Below are positions 32,820 through 41,004 of a stretch of DNA of 64,000 nucleotides, in pieces. Position numbers and translations under genes: made by a program. The stretch's first letter is position 1. Every line of letters starts with the position of its first letter. Under the pieces are notes generated by a model. The model made no database searches. It saw nothing but the letters and a program-made list of their open reading frames with translations, and had not been told where the DNA came from. Source of the stretch: Pseudosporangium ferrugineum (GTDB taxonomy: Bacteria; Actinomycetota; Actinomycetes; Mycobacteriales; Micromonosporaceae); contig NZ_PVZG01000012.1 of the NCBI RefSeq assembly GCF_003002065.1, positions 211,763-275,762 on the forward strand, read 5' to 3'.

Positions 32820-33656
32820 ATGCGCTTCATCAAGCAGTTCCTCGCGGTCGCGGCGGTCGCCGTCGTCGGTGGTCAGGCCGTCGCCGCGGTCAACGACAAC
32901 AACTGGCTCAAGCTCGTCTTCGGCCTGCTGACCGCCGCCCTCGCGATCCCGGTCTACGCGTGGGTGGTGCGCCGTACCGAACGCAGAGCCCCCACCGAGG
33001 TGGCCCGGGAGGGAGGCGCCGGCCGGCTCCTGCTGGGCATGCTGATCGGCATCCTCATGTTCGCGGCGGTCATCCTGAACATCGCCTTCCTCGGCGGCTA
33101 CCACGTGCACGGCATGGGCTCGGTGCCCGGGGCCCTGGGGCTGCTCGGCTTCATGGCGGCCGCGGCCGTGACCGAGGAATTGCTGTTCCGCGGCATCCTG
33201 TTCCGCATCATCGAGGAGCGCATCGGCACCTGGCTCTCGCTGGCGATGACCGGCCTCGCCTTCGGCGGCATGCACCTGGTCAACCCGGACGCCACCCTCT
33301 GGGGCGCCGCCGCCATCGCGATCGAGGCCGGCTTTATGCTCGCCGCCTGCTACGCCGCCTTCCGCAGCCTGTGGGTGCCGATCGGCCTGCACTTCGGCTG
33401 GAACCTCGCCCTCGGCGCCATCTTCAGCGCGCCGGTCTCCGGCAACGGCGCCTCCAAGGGCCTGCTGGACGCCACCTTCTCCGGCTCGTCCCTGGTGAGC
33501 GGCGGCGACTTCGGCCCGGAGGGCAGCCTCTACACGATCGGGGCCGGCATCGTGCTGACCGTGGTGTTCCTGTGGCTGGCCCACCGCCGCGGCACCATCT
33601 TCCCCCGCCGCCGCCGCGCGACCGGCGCGCAGCCGACCGCTACAGTCTCCCAGTGA
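32820..33656 (+). CDS. CPBP-family intramembrane metalloprotease
   Basis: A 278-residue multi-pass membrane protein with about seven hydrophobic segments. It carries the CPBP (CAAX/Abi) signature: EELLFRGILFRII (paired catalytic Glu and Arg), FGGMHL, and the final His/Asn motif HFGWNLALG. Family members cleave prenylated or other membrane proteins, or protect bacteria against their own bacteriocins. It begins an apparent three-gene operon: its stop overlaps the GTG of the sensor kinase by three bases. It might therefore process or be controlled by that two-component system, which is inference. Confidence 0.88.
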   Translation: MRFIKQFLAVAAVAVVGGQAVAAVNDNNWLKLVFGLLTAALAIPVYAWVVRRTERRAPTEVAREGGAGRLLLGMLIGILMFAAVILNIAFLGGYHVHGMGSVPGALGLLGFMAAAAVTEELLFRGILFRIIEERIGTWLSLAMTGLAFGGMHLVNPDATLWGAAAIAIEAGFMLAACYAAFRSLWVPIGLHFGWNLALGAIFSAPVSGNGASKGLLDATFSGSSLVSGGDFGPEGSLYTIGAGIVLTVVFLWLAHRRGTIFPRRRRATGAQPTATVSQ

Positions 33657-34807
33657 TCGACATCCGGACGATCCCGGACCGGTGGCGGCGAGCAGACGTC
33701 ACGGTCCGGGATTTCCCGCTGGCGCTGGCCCTGATGCTCGGATCGCTGGTCCCGGGCCTGGAGGAGTACGGCACCCGGCTGGGCGACCTGCCGAGCCACC
33801 CCTTCGACGGGCTGGCGGTCCTGGTGGTCCTCCTCGAGTGCCTGCCGCTGGCCGTACGCCGCCGCTGGCCGGCCGTCTGCGTGATCCTGGTGTGCACCGG
33901 CTTCGCGATCGACCAGCTGCGCGGGTACCACCTGGTGGCGTCCAGCGCCCTGCCGTTCGCACTGGTCAGCGCGGGTATCTACCTGGAACGGTACCGCCGG
34001 CCGATCATGCTGCTGCTCACCGTGGCCTACCTGCCGCTGGCGAGAGGACTGGATTCGCTGGGATCGGGCGAGGGCGTCACCGGGTTCCTGACGTTCTTCC
34101 TGGCCCTCATCCTGGCCTGGGGCCTCGGGGCGTGGCTGCGCCAGACCCGGCGGGCCGAGGCGGAACGCCGGCTGCGGCTCGAGGAGAGCACCCGCACCGC
34201 CGAACGCACCCGGATCGCCCGCGAGCTGCACGACGTCGTCACCCACCACGTCACCGCGATGGTGGTGCAGACCGAGGCGGCGCGCTACCTGACCGCCGCG
34301 CCGGAACGGCTCGACCAGACGCTGGCGGCGGTCACCGACACCGGCCGGCGGGCCATCTCCGACCTGCGGCAGATGCTCGACCTGCTCAACCCGGACCACG
34401 GCACCGCCACCGGCACGCCGCCGGTCGGCGAGATCAGCGCGCTGATCGAGCAGACCCGGCGGGCCGGGCAGCCGGTGGAGTTCACCGAGGAGGGGCGGCC
34501 CCAGGAGGCGGCGGGCAGCGCCGAGGCGGCGGCGTACCGCGTGGTGCAGGAAGCCTTGACGAACGCCCTGAAGTACGACCACGGCGCCCCGACGGCGGTG
34601 CACGTCCACTACGGCGCGAGGGAGATCATCGTGAAGATCAGCAGCGACGGCTCGGGGTCGAACTCCGCGTCACCCGGCGGCAGCGGGCGCGGCCTGGCCG
34701 GGCTCCGCGAGCGGGTCGAGGTGCTCGGCGGCGAGTTCAGCGCCGGCCGGCTGCCCGAGGGCGGCTTCGCCGTGCGGGCGGACATCCCCAACGGGACCCT
34801 CTCGTGA
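33653..34807 (+). CDS. Sensor histidine kinase (NarL-partner type)
   Basis: A 384-residue membrane sensor. The N-terminal half has about five hydrophobic segments (LALALMLGSLVPGL, VLVVLLECLPLAV, VILVCTGFAI, LPFALVSAGIYL, FLTFFLALILAWGLGAWL). The HisKA_3 phospho-acceptor is in ARELHDVVTHHVTAMVV, and the ATPase domain has YRVVQEALTNALKY (N box) and GRGLAGLRERVEVLGGEFSAG (G box). The central box is SSDGSGS in place of the usual NDG. GTG 33653 overlaps the preceding stop (GTGA) and the gene overlaps the following GTG in the same way, so all three genes are translationally coupled. The signal is unknown. Confidence 0.92.
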   Translation: MIDIRTIPDRWRRADVTVRDFPLALALMLGSLVPGLEEYGTRLGDLPSHPFDGLAVLVVLLECLPLAVRRRWPAVCVILVCTGFAIDQLRGYHLVASSALPFALVSAGIYLERYRRPIMLLLTVAYLPLARGLDSLGSGEGVTGFLTFFLALILAWGLGAWLRQTRRAEAERRLRLEESTRTAERTRIARELHDVVTHHVTAMVVQTEAARYLTAAPERLDQTLAAVTDTGRRAISDLRQMLDLLNPDHGTATGTPPVGEISALIEQTRRAGQPVEFTEEGRPQEAAGSAEAAAYRVVQEALTNALKYDHGAPTAVHVHYGAREIIVKISSDGSGSNSASPGGSGRGLAGLRERVEVLGGEFSAGRLPEGGFAVRADIPNGTLS

Positions 34808-35463
34808 CCGCCCCCGTCCGCGTCCTGGTCTGCGACGACCAGGCTCTGATCCGCACCGGCTTCGCCACCATCATCGACGCCCAGCCCGACCTCGAGGTCG
34901 TGGCCGAGTGCGGCGACGGGCGCAGCGCGGTCGACCTCGCCGCCAAGGTGCACCCCGACGTCGTCGTCATGGACGTACGGATGCCGGTGCTCGACGGCAT
35001 CGAGGCCACCCGCCTGCTCGCCGGCGCGGGGGTCGCCCACCCGGTCAAGGTGCTCGTGGTGACCACCTTCAACCTCGACGAGTACGTCTACGAGGCCCTG
35101 CGCGCGGGCGCCAGCGGGTTCCTGCTCAAGGACGCCCCGCCGGCGCAGCTGCTGCACGGCATCCGTACGGTCGCGACCGGCGCGGCCCTGCTCGCCCCCG
35201 AGGTGACCCGCCAGCTCGTCGGCCGGTACGCGGCCCGCATCCGCCCGGCCGACGGCGGCCCCGCCGACGTCGCGCTGACGCCGCGCGAGCTGGAGGTGCT
35301 GCGCCTGATCGCCAACGGCCTGTCCAACAGCGAGATCGCGGCGACGCTGGTGATCAGCCAGGAGACCGTGAAGACGTACGTGTCCCGCATCCTCACCAAG
35401 CTCGACCTGCGCGACCGCGTCCAGGCCGTCGTCTTCGCCTACCGCAACGGCCTGGTCACCTGA
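34804..35463 (+). CDS. NarL-family response regulator
   Basis: A 219-residue regulator, partner of the kinase just upstream (4-base overlap). The receiver domain has VLVCDDQALIR, phospho-acceptor VVVMDVRMPVLDG, the switch region VLVVTTFN and Lys in FLLKDAPP. The LuxR-type helix-turn-helix is at about 150-215 (LTPRELEVLRLIANGLSNSEI, then ETVKTYVSRILTKLDLRDRVQAV). The stop overlaps the 3' end of the convergent SDR gene by 8 bases. The resemblance to regulators that answer to envelope stress kinases is general; targets, apart from a possible effect on the CPBP operon, are unknown. Confidence 0.93.
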   Translation: MTAPVRVLVCDDQALIRTGFATIIDAQPDLEVVAECGDGRSAVDLAAKVHPDVVVMDVRMPVLDGIEATRLLAGAGVAHPVKVLVVTTFNLDEYVYEALRAGASGFLLKDAPPAQLLHGIRTVATGAALLAPEVTRQLVGRYAARIRPADGGPADVALTPRELEVLRLIANGLSNSEIAATLVISQETVKTYVSRILTKLDLRDRVQAVVFAYRNGLVT

Positions 35464-36283
35464 GGCCCAGGACTTCTTCCGTACGCTCCCAGAGCCGCGC
35501 CGCCAGCACCGGATCGGCGGCCTGTGCGTGGCTGCGGCGCACCTTGCCGTTCTCGTGGTAGGCACCGGCCTCCCACCCGCTGCCCGGTTCCGTGGTGACG
35601 AAGCGTGCCAGCTGGTGGGCGGCCACGTCCGCGGGGCGCAGGATCAGGCGGCGCAGCAGCGGGGAGCCGAACACGTACCGGACCGGACTGGTGGTGTCCT
35701 GGGCGAAATTGGACCGCACCCCGCCCGGATGGAACGCGGCGGCGGTCAGCCCCCGGTCGTGGAACCGGGTGTGCAGCTCGCGGGTGAACAGGATCAACTG
35801 CAACTTCGCCGTCCCGTACGCCCGCGTCGGCGTGTAGCGCACGGTGTTGCCGAAGTCGTCGAGGTCCACCCGGCCGTTGAGCTTCGCCGCGTTGCTGGAC
35901 GTCTGCACGACCGTCGCCCGGCTCTCCGTCAGCTTGCCGAGCAGCAGGTGTGTGAGCAGGAACGGCGCCAGGTAGTTGACCTGGAGCGTCTCCTCGAAGC
36001 CGTCCACCGTCTCGGTACGCTCCCGGCGCAGCGCCCCGGCGTTGTTCGCCAGCGCGTCGATCCGCGGGTAGCGGGCGTCGAGCGTCGCGGCGAGCGCCCG
36101 CACCTCGTCGAGCCGGGTGAAGTCGGCGGTGTGCCACGCGCAGCCCAGCCCGTCGGCCACCGCGCGCACGTTGCCGGCCGACCGTCCGACCAGGACGACC
36201 TCGTGTCCCTGGCCGGCGAGCAGGCGTGCGGAGGCGGCGCCGAGGCCGGAACCCGCGCCGGTGATGATGATCGTTTTCGGCAT
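35456..36283 (-). CDS. Short-chain dehydrogenase/reductase
   Basis: A 275-residue classical-type SDR. The Rossmann cofactor motif is ITGAGSGLGAASA, then LANNAGAL, the catalytic Ser region TVVQTSSNAAK and catalytic Y-x-x-x-K in RAYGTAKLQLI. The Arg in VLVGRSAGN favours NADP(H). Length and the late HPGGVRSNFA motif are like those of the retinol-dehydrogenase/WW-domain oxidoreductase-like group. The substrate is unknown. It converges on the response regulator gene and is divergent from the methyltransferase gene; nothing ties it to either. Confidence 0.92.
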   Translation of the reverse strand: MPKTIIITGAGSGLGAASARLLAGQGHEVVLVGRSAGNVRAVADGLGCAWHTADFTRLDEVRALAATLDARYPRIDALANNAGALRRERTETVDGFEETLQVNYLAPFLLTHLLLGKLTESRATVVQTSSNAAKLNGRVDLDDFGNTVRYTPTRAYGTAKLQLILFTRELHTRFHDRGLTAAAFHPGGVRSNFAQDTTSPVRYVFGSPLLRRLILRPADVAAHQLARFVTTEPGSGWEAGAYHENGKVRRSHAQAADPVLAARLWERTEEVLGLR

Positions 36284-36545
36284 GCCGGGACCCTACTTCG
36301 CGACCGGCCGGCGGTCCGCGACGCTCGGGGTCCCGGGCCGCCCGCTGCCCGTCGCCTTCGGGGTGTCTGCCCACTTGTACCGGGACCCGGCGTCCCCGGC
36401 GTGTTCCCGCGGGACCGGTCGTCCGGCCCGGTACGACGCCGGGCACCCTTCAGCGGTGCGACCGTTCAGGGGATCGGCCGGGCGGCGTCCGTCCGCTAGG
36501 GTCGGTGGCCTGCCGGGACCGCGACTCCGGCGACGGAGGTGCACC

Positions 36546-37358
36546 GTGCCCGGGGAGATCTCGCCGCAGGACGACGACCGGCTGGCGACGCTGGACACCA
36601 GCGTGGCGCATTCCGCCCGGCTCTGGAACTACCTGCTGGGTGGCCGGGACAACTTCGCCGCCGATCGGGAGGCGGCCGAGCAGGTGCTGGCGTTCATGCC
36701 CGAGCTGGTGCAGTCCGCCCGGTTCAACCGGGAGTTCCTCGGCCGGGCCGTGCGCCACCTCGTCGGGTCGGGCATCCGCCAGTTCCTCGACATCGGCACC
36801 GGGCTGCCGACCGCCGACAACACCCACGAGGTCGCGCAGGCGAGCGCGGCGGAGTCGCGGGTGGTCTACGTGGACAACGACCCGATGGTGCTGGTGCACG
36901 CGCGGGCGCTGCTCACCAGCACCCCCGAGGGTGCCACCGACTACGTCGACGCCGACATCCGGCAGACCGAACGGATCCTCGACACCGCCGGACAGACGAT
37001 CGACTTCCGCGAGCCCGTCGCGATCATGTTGCTCGGCATCCTGAACTTCGTGCCGGACGACGCCGAGGCCCGGCGCATCGTGGAGACGCTCGTCTCGGCG
37101 GTCCCGGCCGGCAGCTACCTCGTGCTGTCGCACCCGACCCGGGAGGTGGCGCCCGAGGCGGTGGACCGGGCGGTGCAGATGTGGAACGCGGGCGGCGCCG
37201 CGCAGATGGTCGTCCGCGACCCGGCGGACATCGCCACGTTCTTCACCGGCCTGGAGCTGCTCGATCCGGGGGTGGTCACCTGCTCGCAGTGGCGCCCCGA
37301 CGGCAACGACACCACCCCGGCGTCGGAATACGCCGGGGTGGCCCGCAAGCCGCTCTGA
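36546..37358 (+). CDS. SAM-dependent methyltransferase (PF04672/DUF574 family)
   Basis: A 270-residue protein of the actinobacterial family with N-terminal SVAHSARLWNYLLGGRDNFAADR, the SAM-binding region FLDIGTGLPTADNTHEVAQ, VVYVDNDPMVLVHARALL and MLLGILNFVPDD, and the late SGLEL-type region FFTGLELLDPGVV. Members are widespread and numerous in actinomycetes; a few are implicated in modifying proteins or small molecules but most have no known substrate. A GGAGG site precedes GTG 36546. The gene ends 7 bases before the end of the convergent ferredoxin gene. The 262-base gap upstream shows no clear promoter. Confidence 0.9.
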   Translation: MPGEISPQDDDRLATLDTSVAHSARLWNYLLGGRDNFAADREAAEQVLAFMPELVQSARFNREFLGRAVRHLVGSGIRQFLDIGTGLPTADNTHEVAQASAAESRVVYVDNDPMVLVHARALLTSTPEGATDYVDADIRQTERILDTAGQTIDFREPVAIMLLGILNFVPDDAEARRIVETLVSAVPAGSYLVLSHPTREVAPEAVDRAVQMWNAGGAAQMVVRDPADIATFFTGLELLDPGVVTCSQWRPDGNDTTPASEYAGVARKPL

Positions 37359-37365
37359 CCGGTCC

Positions 37366-37575
37366 CTACGCGGGAGCCGCCTCGTCCTCGACGATCGAGA
37401 GCGCGCCCGCGGGGCACAGTTCGACGGCGGTCCTGACACCCTCCGCCGCCGCGGCGTCCGGCCGGTCGGTGAGCAGCGTGACGATGCCGTCGGCGTCCTG
37501 GTCGAAGACGCCGGGATCGGTCAGGACGCACTGACCGGCCCCGACACAGACGCCGGTGTCCGCTGTTATCCGCAT
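37366..37575 (-). CDS. 3Fe-4S ferredoxin, P450 redox partner
   Basis: A 69-residue ferredoxin: CVGAGQCVLTDPGVFDQDADGIV with two cluster Cys near the N-terminus and a third in ELCPAGAL. In the C-x5-C...C-P layout the usual middle Cys is absent (GAGQC), as in single-cluster 3Fe-4S ferredoxins paired with actinomycete P450s. It starts 10 bases after the stop of the P450 gene and has a GAGGCGG site, so it is co-transcribed with it. The role is one-electron delivery to the P450; the ferredoxin reductase must be encoded elsewhere. Confidence 0.9.
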   Translation of the reverse strand: MRITADTGVCVGAGQCVLTDPGVFDQDADGIVTLLTDRPDAAAAEGVRTAVELCPAGALSIVEDEAAPA

Positions 37576-37585
37576 CAGGACCGCC

Positions 37586-38827
37586 TCACCAGGTGACCGG
37601 CAGCTCGGCCGCGCCGTAGATGACGGCGTCGGGCTTGAACGTGACCTCGTCGATCGGGACGGCGAGCCGGAGCGTGGGAACCCGCCGGAAGAGCGTGTCG
37701 AAGACGATCTGCAGCTCGAGGCGGGCCAGGTTCTGGCCGAGGCACTGGTGCGGCCCGTACCCGAAGGCGAGGTGGTGCCGGGCGCCCCGCGCGATGTCGA
37801 GGGTGGCGGGGTCCGGGAAGGCCGCCGGGTCCCGATTGGCGGAGAGGCCGGAGACGATGATGCCCTCGCCGGCCGCGACGGTGACGCCGCCGATCTCCAC
37901 GTCCTCGGTCGCCACCCGGGCGGTCGCCGCCTCGACGATGGCGAAATACCGCAGCAGTTCCTCGACGGCCATCGGCGTACGGCCCGGGTCGGCCCTGAGC
38001 GCGGCAAGCTGATCGGGGTTGCTGAGCAGGCCGACGACGCCCAGCGAGATCATGTTGGCGGTCGTCTCGTGGCCGGCCGCCAGCAGCAGGAACGCCATGC
38101 TCACCAGGCCGGGGCGGTCGAGTTCGCCCTGCTCGCGGCGGCGGGCGAGCTGCCGGCTGAACAGGTCGTCGCCGGGCTCGGCCTCCTTGCGGGTGATCAG
38201 GTCGGAGAGGTAGCCGCGCAGGTCGTCGACGGCACGGCCGCGTTCGTCGTCCGGTGTGGAGCGGCTGACCAGCTTCGCGGTGCAGTTCTGGAAGAAGTCG
38301 TGGTCCGCGTACGGCACGCCGAGCAACTCGCAGATCACCAGCGACGGCACCGGCAGCGCCAGCGCCCGCACCAGGTCGGCGGAGCGGTCCGGGGCGGCCA
38401 GCAGGTCGTCGATGAACCCGTCGACGATCTCCTGGACCCGGGGCCGCAGGGCGGCGAGCCGCTTGACGGTGAACTCGCCGATGAGGGCGCGCCGCTCCGC
38501 CGCGTGCTGCTCGCCGTCCATGCCGATCATGCTCGGCGGCTGACTGCGGAAGCGCTCGCGGACGGCCTTGTCCGCGCCGGGCAGCGGGAAGCCGTCGCGG
38601 CGCCGGTCTGACGAGAACCGGGGATCGGCCAGGACCGTGCGTCCCTCGGCGAGCCGGGAGACCCACCAGGCCTCCTCGCCGCCCCGGACGCGGACCTTGC
38701 GGACCGGGCTGCGCTCGCGGGCCCACGCGTATTCGGCCGGCTCGGCGAACGGGCAGGCCCGGGCGACCGGGAACGCCACGTCGTCGAGCTCCGCGGGCAC
38801 GGTCGTGGCGGGTACGGCTTCTGTCAC
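37586..38827 (-). CDS. Cytochrome P450 (CYP105-like), in operon with ferredoxin
   Basis: A 413-residue soluble P450. The N-terminus FPVARACPFAEPAEYAWARE resembles the CYP105 group. The I-helix motif is LLLAAGHETTANM, ExxR is in VEELLRY, and the Cys loop is canonical (AFGYGPHQCLGQNLARLEL, including the propionate-contacting His). The start is GTG 38827, preceded by GAGGTGG. The ferredoxin gene follows directly. A TetR gene is divergent across a 52-base inverted repeat that overlaps the likely promoter. CYP105 members oxidise macrolides, vitamin D and xenobiotics; the substrate here is unknown. Confidence 0.93.
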   Translation of the reverse strand: MTEAVPATTVPAELDDVAFPVARACPFAEPAEYAWARERSPVRKVRVRGGEEAWWVSRLAEGRTVLADPRFSSDRRRDGFPLPGADKAVRERFRSQPPSMIGMDGEQHAAERRALIGEFTVKRLAALRPRVQEIVDGFIDDLLAAPDRSADLVRALALPVPSLVICELLGVPYADHDFFQNCTAKLVSRSTPDDERGRAVDDLRGYLSDLITRKEAEPGDDLFSRQLARRREQGELDRPGLVSMAFLLLAAGHETTANMISLGVVGLLSNPDQLAALRADPGRTPMAVEELLRYFAIVEAATARVATEDVEIGGVTVAAGEGIIVSGLSANRDPAAFPDPATLDIARGARHHLAFGYGPHQCLGQNLARLELQIVFDTLFRRVPTLRLAVPIDEVTFKPDAVIYGAAELPVTW

Positions 38828-38849
38828 GCTGACCACCTCAAGGGGTATC

Positions 38850-38901
38850 TGGACGATTTTCCTCCGCTTATGAGCGTACCGAAGCGGAGGAATTTCGTCC
38901 A
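38850..38901. promoter_or_regulatory. Large near-perfect inverted repeat, likely operator of the TetR/P450 pair
   Basis: Two 20-base arms (38850-38869 and 38882-38901) match as inverted repeats at 18 of 20 positions; the two mismatches are adjacent, a TT facing a TT at the eighth and ninth positions. The 12-base centre is ATGAGCGTACCG. It lies between the start codons of the divergent P450 and TetR genes, the usual place for a TetR operator. The size could hold two dimers. Confidence 0.75.
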
Positions 38902-38978
38902 CACCGGACGGATGGGTCGGCGTTCGCGGGCCGGACCGGCACGGCCGTGCGATACTCCGGCGCGAGCACGGCGAGAGG

Positions 38979-39674
38979 GTGATGGCGTACGTGAAGCAGC
39001 AGGCAGCGGCCCCGTTGCGGGCCGACGCGCGCCGCAACCGGGAGCAGATCATCGAGGCCGCCCGGGCGATGTTCCTCCGCGAGGGCACGGACGTGCCGAT
39101 GGAGGAGATCGCGCGCGCCGCCGGGGTGGGCATCGGCACGCTGTACCGGCGCTTCCCCGACCGCGGCGAGCTGATCAAGGCGGTCAGCCTGGACAACCTG
39201 GAGCGGATGAACGAGCTGGCCGCGCGGCTGGAACGGGAGGAGCCCGACCCGGCGGCGGCCCTCGAGGCGTTGCTGCGCGCCGTCCGCGACCAGTACCTGG
39301 GCATCGTCCTGACGTCCGCGGCGGCCATGGCGTTCCGGGCGGCCGGCGACCTGCCGGCGATCGAGGAGCGGCGCGACGAACTGCTCGGGGTGATCGACCG
39401 CCTGCTGCACCGCGCCCAGGAGCAGGGCGCCGTACGCCGCGACGTCCGGGCCGGCGACGTGCTGCTGATGCTCGTGGCCGTGTCCCGGATGCTGCCGGCC
39501 GGCGGCGACGGCCTGGGCGCCATGGTGTTCGAGCGGCTGTTCGCCCTGATGCTGGACGGGTTCCGGCCCCGGGCGGAGTCGCCGCTCCCCGGCCGGCCGG
39601 TGGGCTACGACGACGTCGAGCACCTGCGCCGGCACGGCATCATCGCGGGCCTCGGCCGCGCCGCCGAGCGCTGA
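38979..39674 (+). CDS. TetR-family regulator, probable repressor of the P450-ferredoxin operon
   Basis: A 231-residue regulator. The helix-turn-helix (about 15-60) is NREQIIEAARAMFLREG, VPMEEIARAAGVGIGTLYRRFPDRGELI. The C-terminal domain has the SBD-type helices VLTSAAAMAFRAAGDLPAIEERRDELLGVIDRLLHRAQEQG seen in one common actinobacterial TetR group. GTG 38979 and ATG 38982 are adjacent possible starts; GAGAGG just before is too close for ideal spacing. It is divergent from the P450 across a 52-base inverted repeat, so autoregulation and P450 repression relieved by a ligand are likely. A bulged hairpin follows the gene. Confidence 0.9.
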   Translation: MMAYVKQQAAAPLRADARRNREQIIEAARAMFLREGTDVPMEEIARAAGVGIGTLYRRFPDRGELIKAVSLDNLERMNELAARLEREEPDPAAALEALLRAVRDQYLGIVLTSAAAMAFRAAGDLPAIEERRDELLGVIDRLLHRAQEQGAVRRDVRAGDVLLMLVAVSRMLPAGGDGLGAMVFERLFALMLDGFRPRAESPLPGRPVGYDDVEHLRRHGIIAGLGRAAER

Positions 39675-39691
39675 CACCCCGGGGGCCCTGG

Positions 39692-39720
39692 GACCCGCCG
39701 GGCCGTCACCCGGCCGGGTC
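39692..39720 (+). terminator. Hairpin terminator after the TetR gene
   Basis: GACCCGCCGGG (39692-39702) pairs with CCCGGCCGGGTC (39709-39720) with a single bulged base and a 6-base loop, 18 bases after the stop. Confidence 0.5.
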
Positions 39721-39875
39721 GCTCCCAGCGGGCGCTACGCGGGGCGGGAAGAGACACAACCTCCGGGGCACTGCGCCGGCTCGTCCGCGGCGCTATTGTC
39801 TCCGTGACGACGCATGGACACCGACCGTGGCCGCATGACCGCGAACGGTGTGTCCGGAGCCCAGGGAGCTGGTGC

Positions 39876-40241
39876 ATGACCGAACGCTTCGCGGTGCAGC
39901 GGCACGACGACGGAGCGGGTACGGCGCGGCTGGCGGTGCTGGGCACCGTCGACGCCGACACCAGCGAGACTCTGCTCGCGCTGATCGACAACGCCGCCGC
40001 CCGCCCGGAGATCGCCGCCGTACTGCTCGACCTGCACCGGGTGTCGTTCCTCGACGCCGCCGGGATCAGGGACGTGCTCACCGGCCGGGACACCGCACGG
40101 CGGCACGGCTGCGGCTACGTCGTGACCGGAGTGCAGGAGACCGCGCGGACGGTGCTCGAGGTGACCGGCGTGCTCGACGTCCTGGAGATCGACGACGCAC
40201 CCGCCCCGGCGCCGGCCCGCACCCGCCCCAGCGCCGGCTGA
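39876..40241 (+). CDS. STAS-domain protein (anti-sigma factor antagonist-like)
   Basis: A 121-residue single STAS domain: LAVLGTVDADTSETLLALID, AAVLLDLHRVSFLDAAGIRDVLTGRDTARRHGCGYVVTGVQ, and VLEVTGVLDVLEID. In antagonists of the SpoIIAA/RsbV type the phosphorylatable Ser lies in the loop D-x-S-G/S; here the loop is SFLDAAGIRDV, with Ala instead of Ser, so it may not be switched by phosphorylation. GGGAG precedes ATG 39876. The gene ends 4 bases before the end of a convergent STAS-HATPase gene, a sensible partner. The last 15 residues are a disordered Pro/Ala tail. Confidence 0.8.
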   Translation: MTERFAVQRHDDGAGTARLAVLGTVDADTSETLLALIDNAAARPEIAAVLLDLHRVSFLDAAGIRDVLTGRDTARRHGCGYVVTGVQETARTVLEVTGVLDVLEIDDAPAPAPARTRPSAG

Positions 40242-40245
40242 CGCG

Positions 40246-40983
40246 CTAGCGGGCGGTCGGTAGGGTCGCCCACACCACCTTGCCGCCCTCGGCCGGCAGG
40301 CTCCCCCAGCGCCGCGCCATCGCGCCCACCAGCACCAGTCCGCGGCCGGTGGCCGGGTCGGCGGGCGGCGCCGGCACGATCCGGGGCACGGCGCTGCTGC
40401 CGTCGCGGACGGCGATCATCAGGTAGCGGCGCCCGAGGGACAGCCGCAGGTCGGCCATCGTCCTGGCGTGCACGACGGCGTTCGTGACCAGTTCGCCGGC
40501 CACCAGCGCGGCCGGAGCGGTCAGGTGCGGCAGCTCCCACCGCAGGCACGCCTCGGTGGCCACGTCGCGGGCCCGGCGGGTGGCGCCACTGACCGGCAGC
40601 AGCCGATCGCTGATCGCGGTGAGGCGGCGCGCGGGCGGCACGGCCAGGGCCTGCGCCACGCTGGGGAAGACCTTGAGCCGTCCGTAGCCGCCGCCGGTCA
40701 GCGCCGCCGCGAGCGCCGGGCCGGGGACGCAGATGAGCAGCGGCGTGCCCGGCCACACGGCCGCCTGGCGACTCACCGCCGGGAACACCGACAGCGCCGC
40801 CGGCTCGGCGACCGTCAGCCGGGCCAGGTCCACGACGAGCGCGTCGGGCTGCTCGACCAGGCACTTCGCCAGCACCGCACGCACCGCGGGCACGCCGGGC
40901 AGCGTGAGCTCACCGGTCAGGTGGACCAGCGTCCGGGTCCCGACCTGGACGATCTCGCAGTGGACAGCGGGCACAGCCCCCAT
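40246..40983 (-). CDS. STAS domain fused to anti-sigma-type HATPase
   Basis: A 245-residue protein. The N-terminal STAS-like domain (about 5-110) includes VHLTGELTLPGVPAVRAVLAK and ALVVDLARLTVAEPAALSVF; the Ser equivalent in the loop is Ala-Ala. The C-terminal part (about 130-245) is an RsbW-like ATPase with AALVAGELVTNAVVHARTMADL (N box) and ATGRGLVLVGAMARRWGS (G box). Antagonist and anti-sigma kinase are normally separate proteins that switch partners; joining them suggests a self-inhibited or scaffolded switch. A GGGAGG site fixes ATG 40983. It converges on the lone STAS gene. No sigma factor gene is adjacent. Confidence 0.82.
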   Translation of the reverse strand: MGAVPAVHCEIVQVGTRTLVHLTGELTLPGVPAVRAVLAKCLVEQPDALVVDLARLTVAEPAALSVFPAVSRQAAVWPGTPLLICVPGPALAAALTGGGYGRLKVFPSVAQALAVPPARRLTAISDRLLPVSGATRRARDVATEACLRWELPHLTAPAALVAGELVTNAVVHARTMADLRLSLGRRYLMIAVRDGSSAVPRIVPAPPADPATGRGLVLVGAMARRWGSLPAEGGKVVWATLPTAR

Positions 40984-41004
40984 TGTGACCTCCCGCCGCA
41001 CCGC

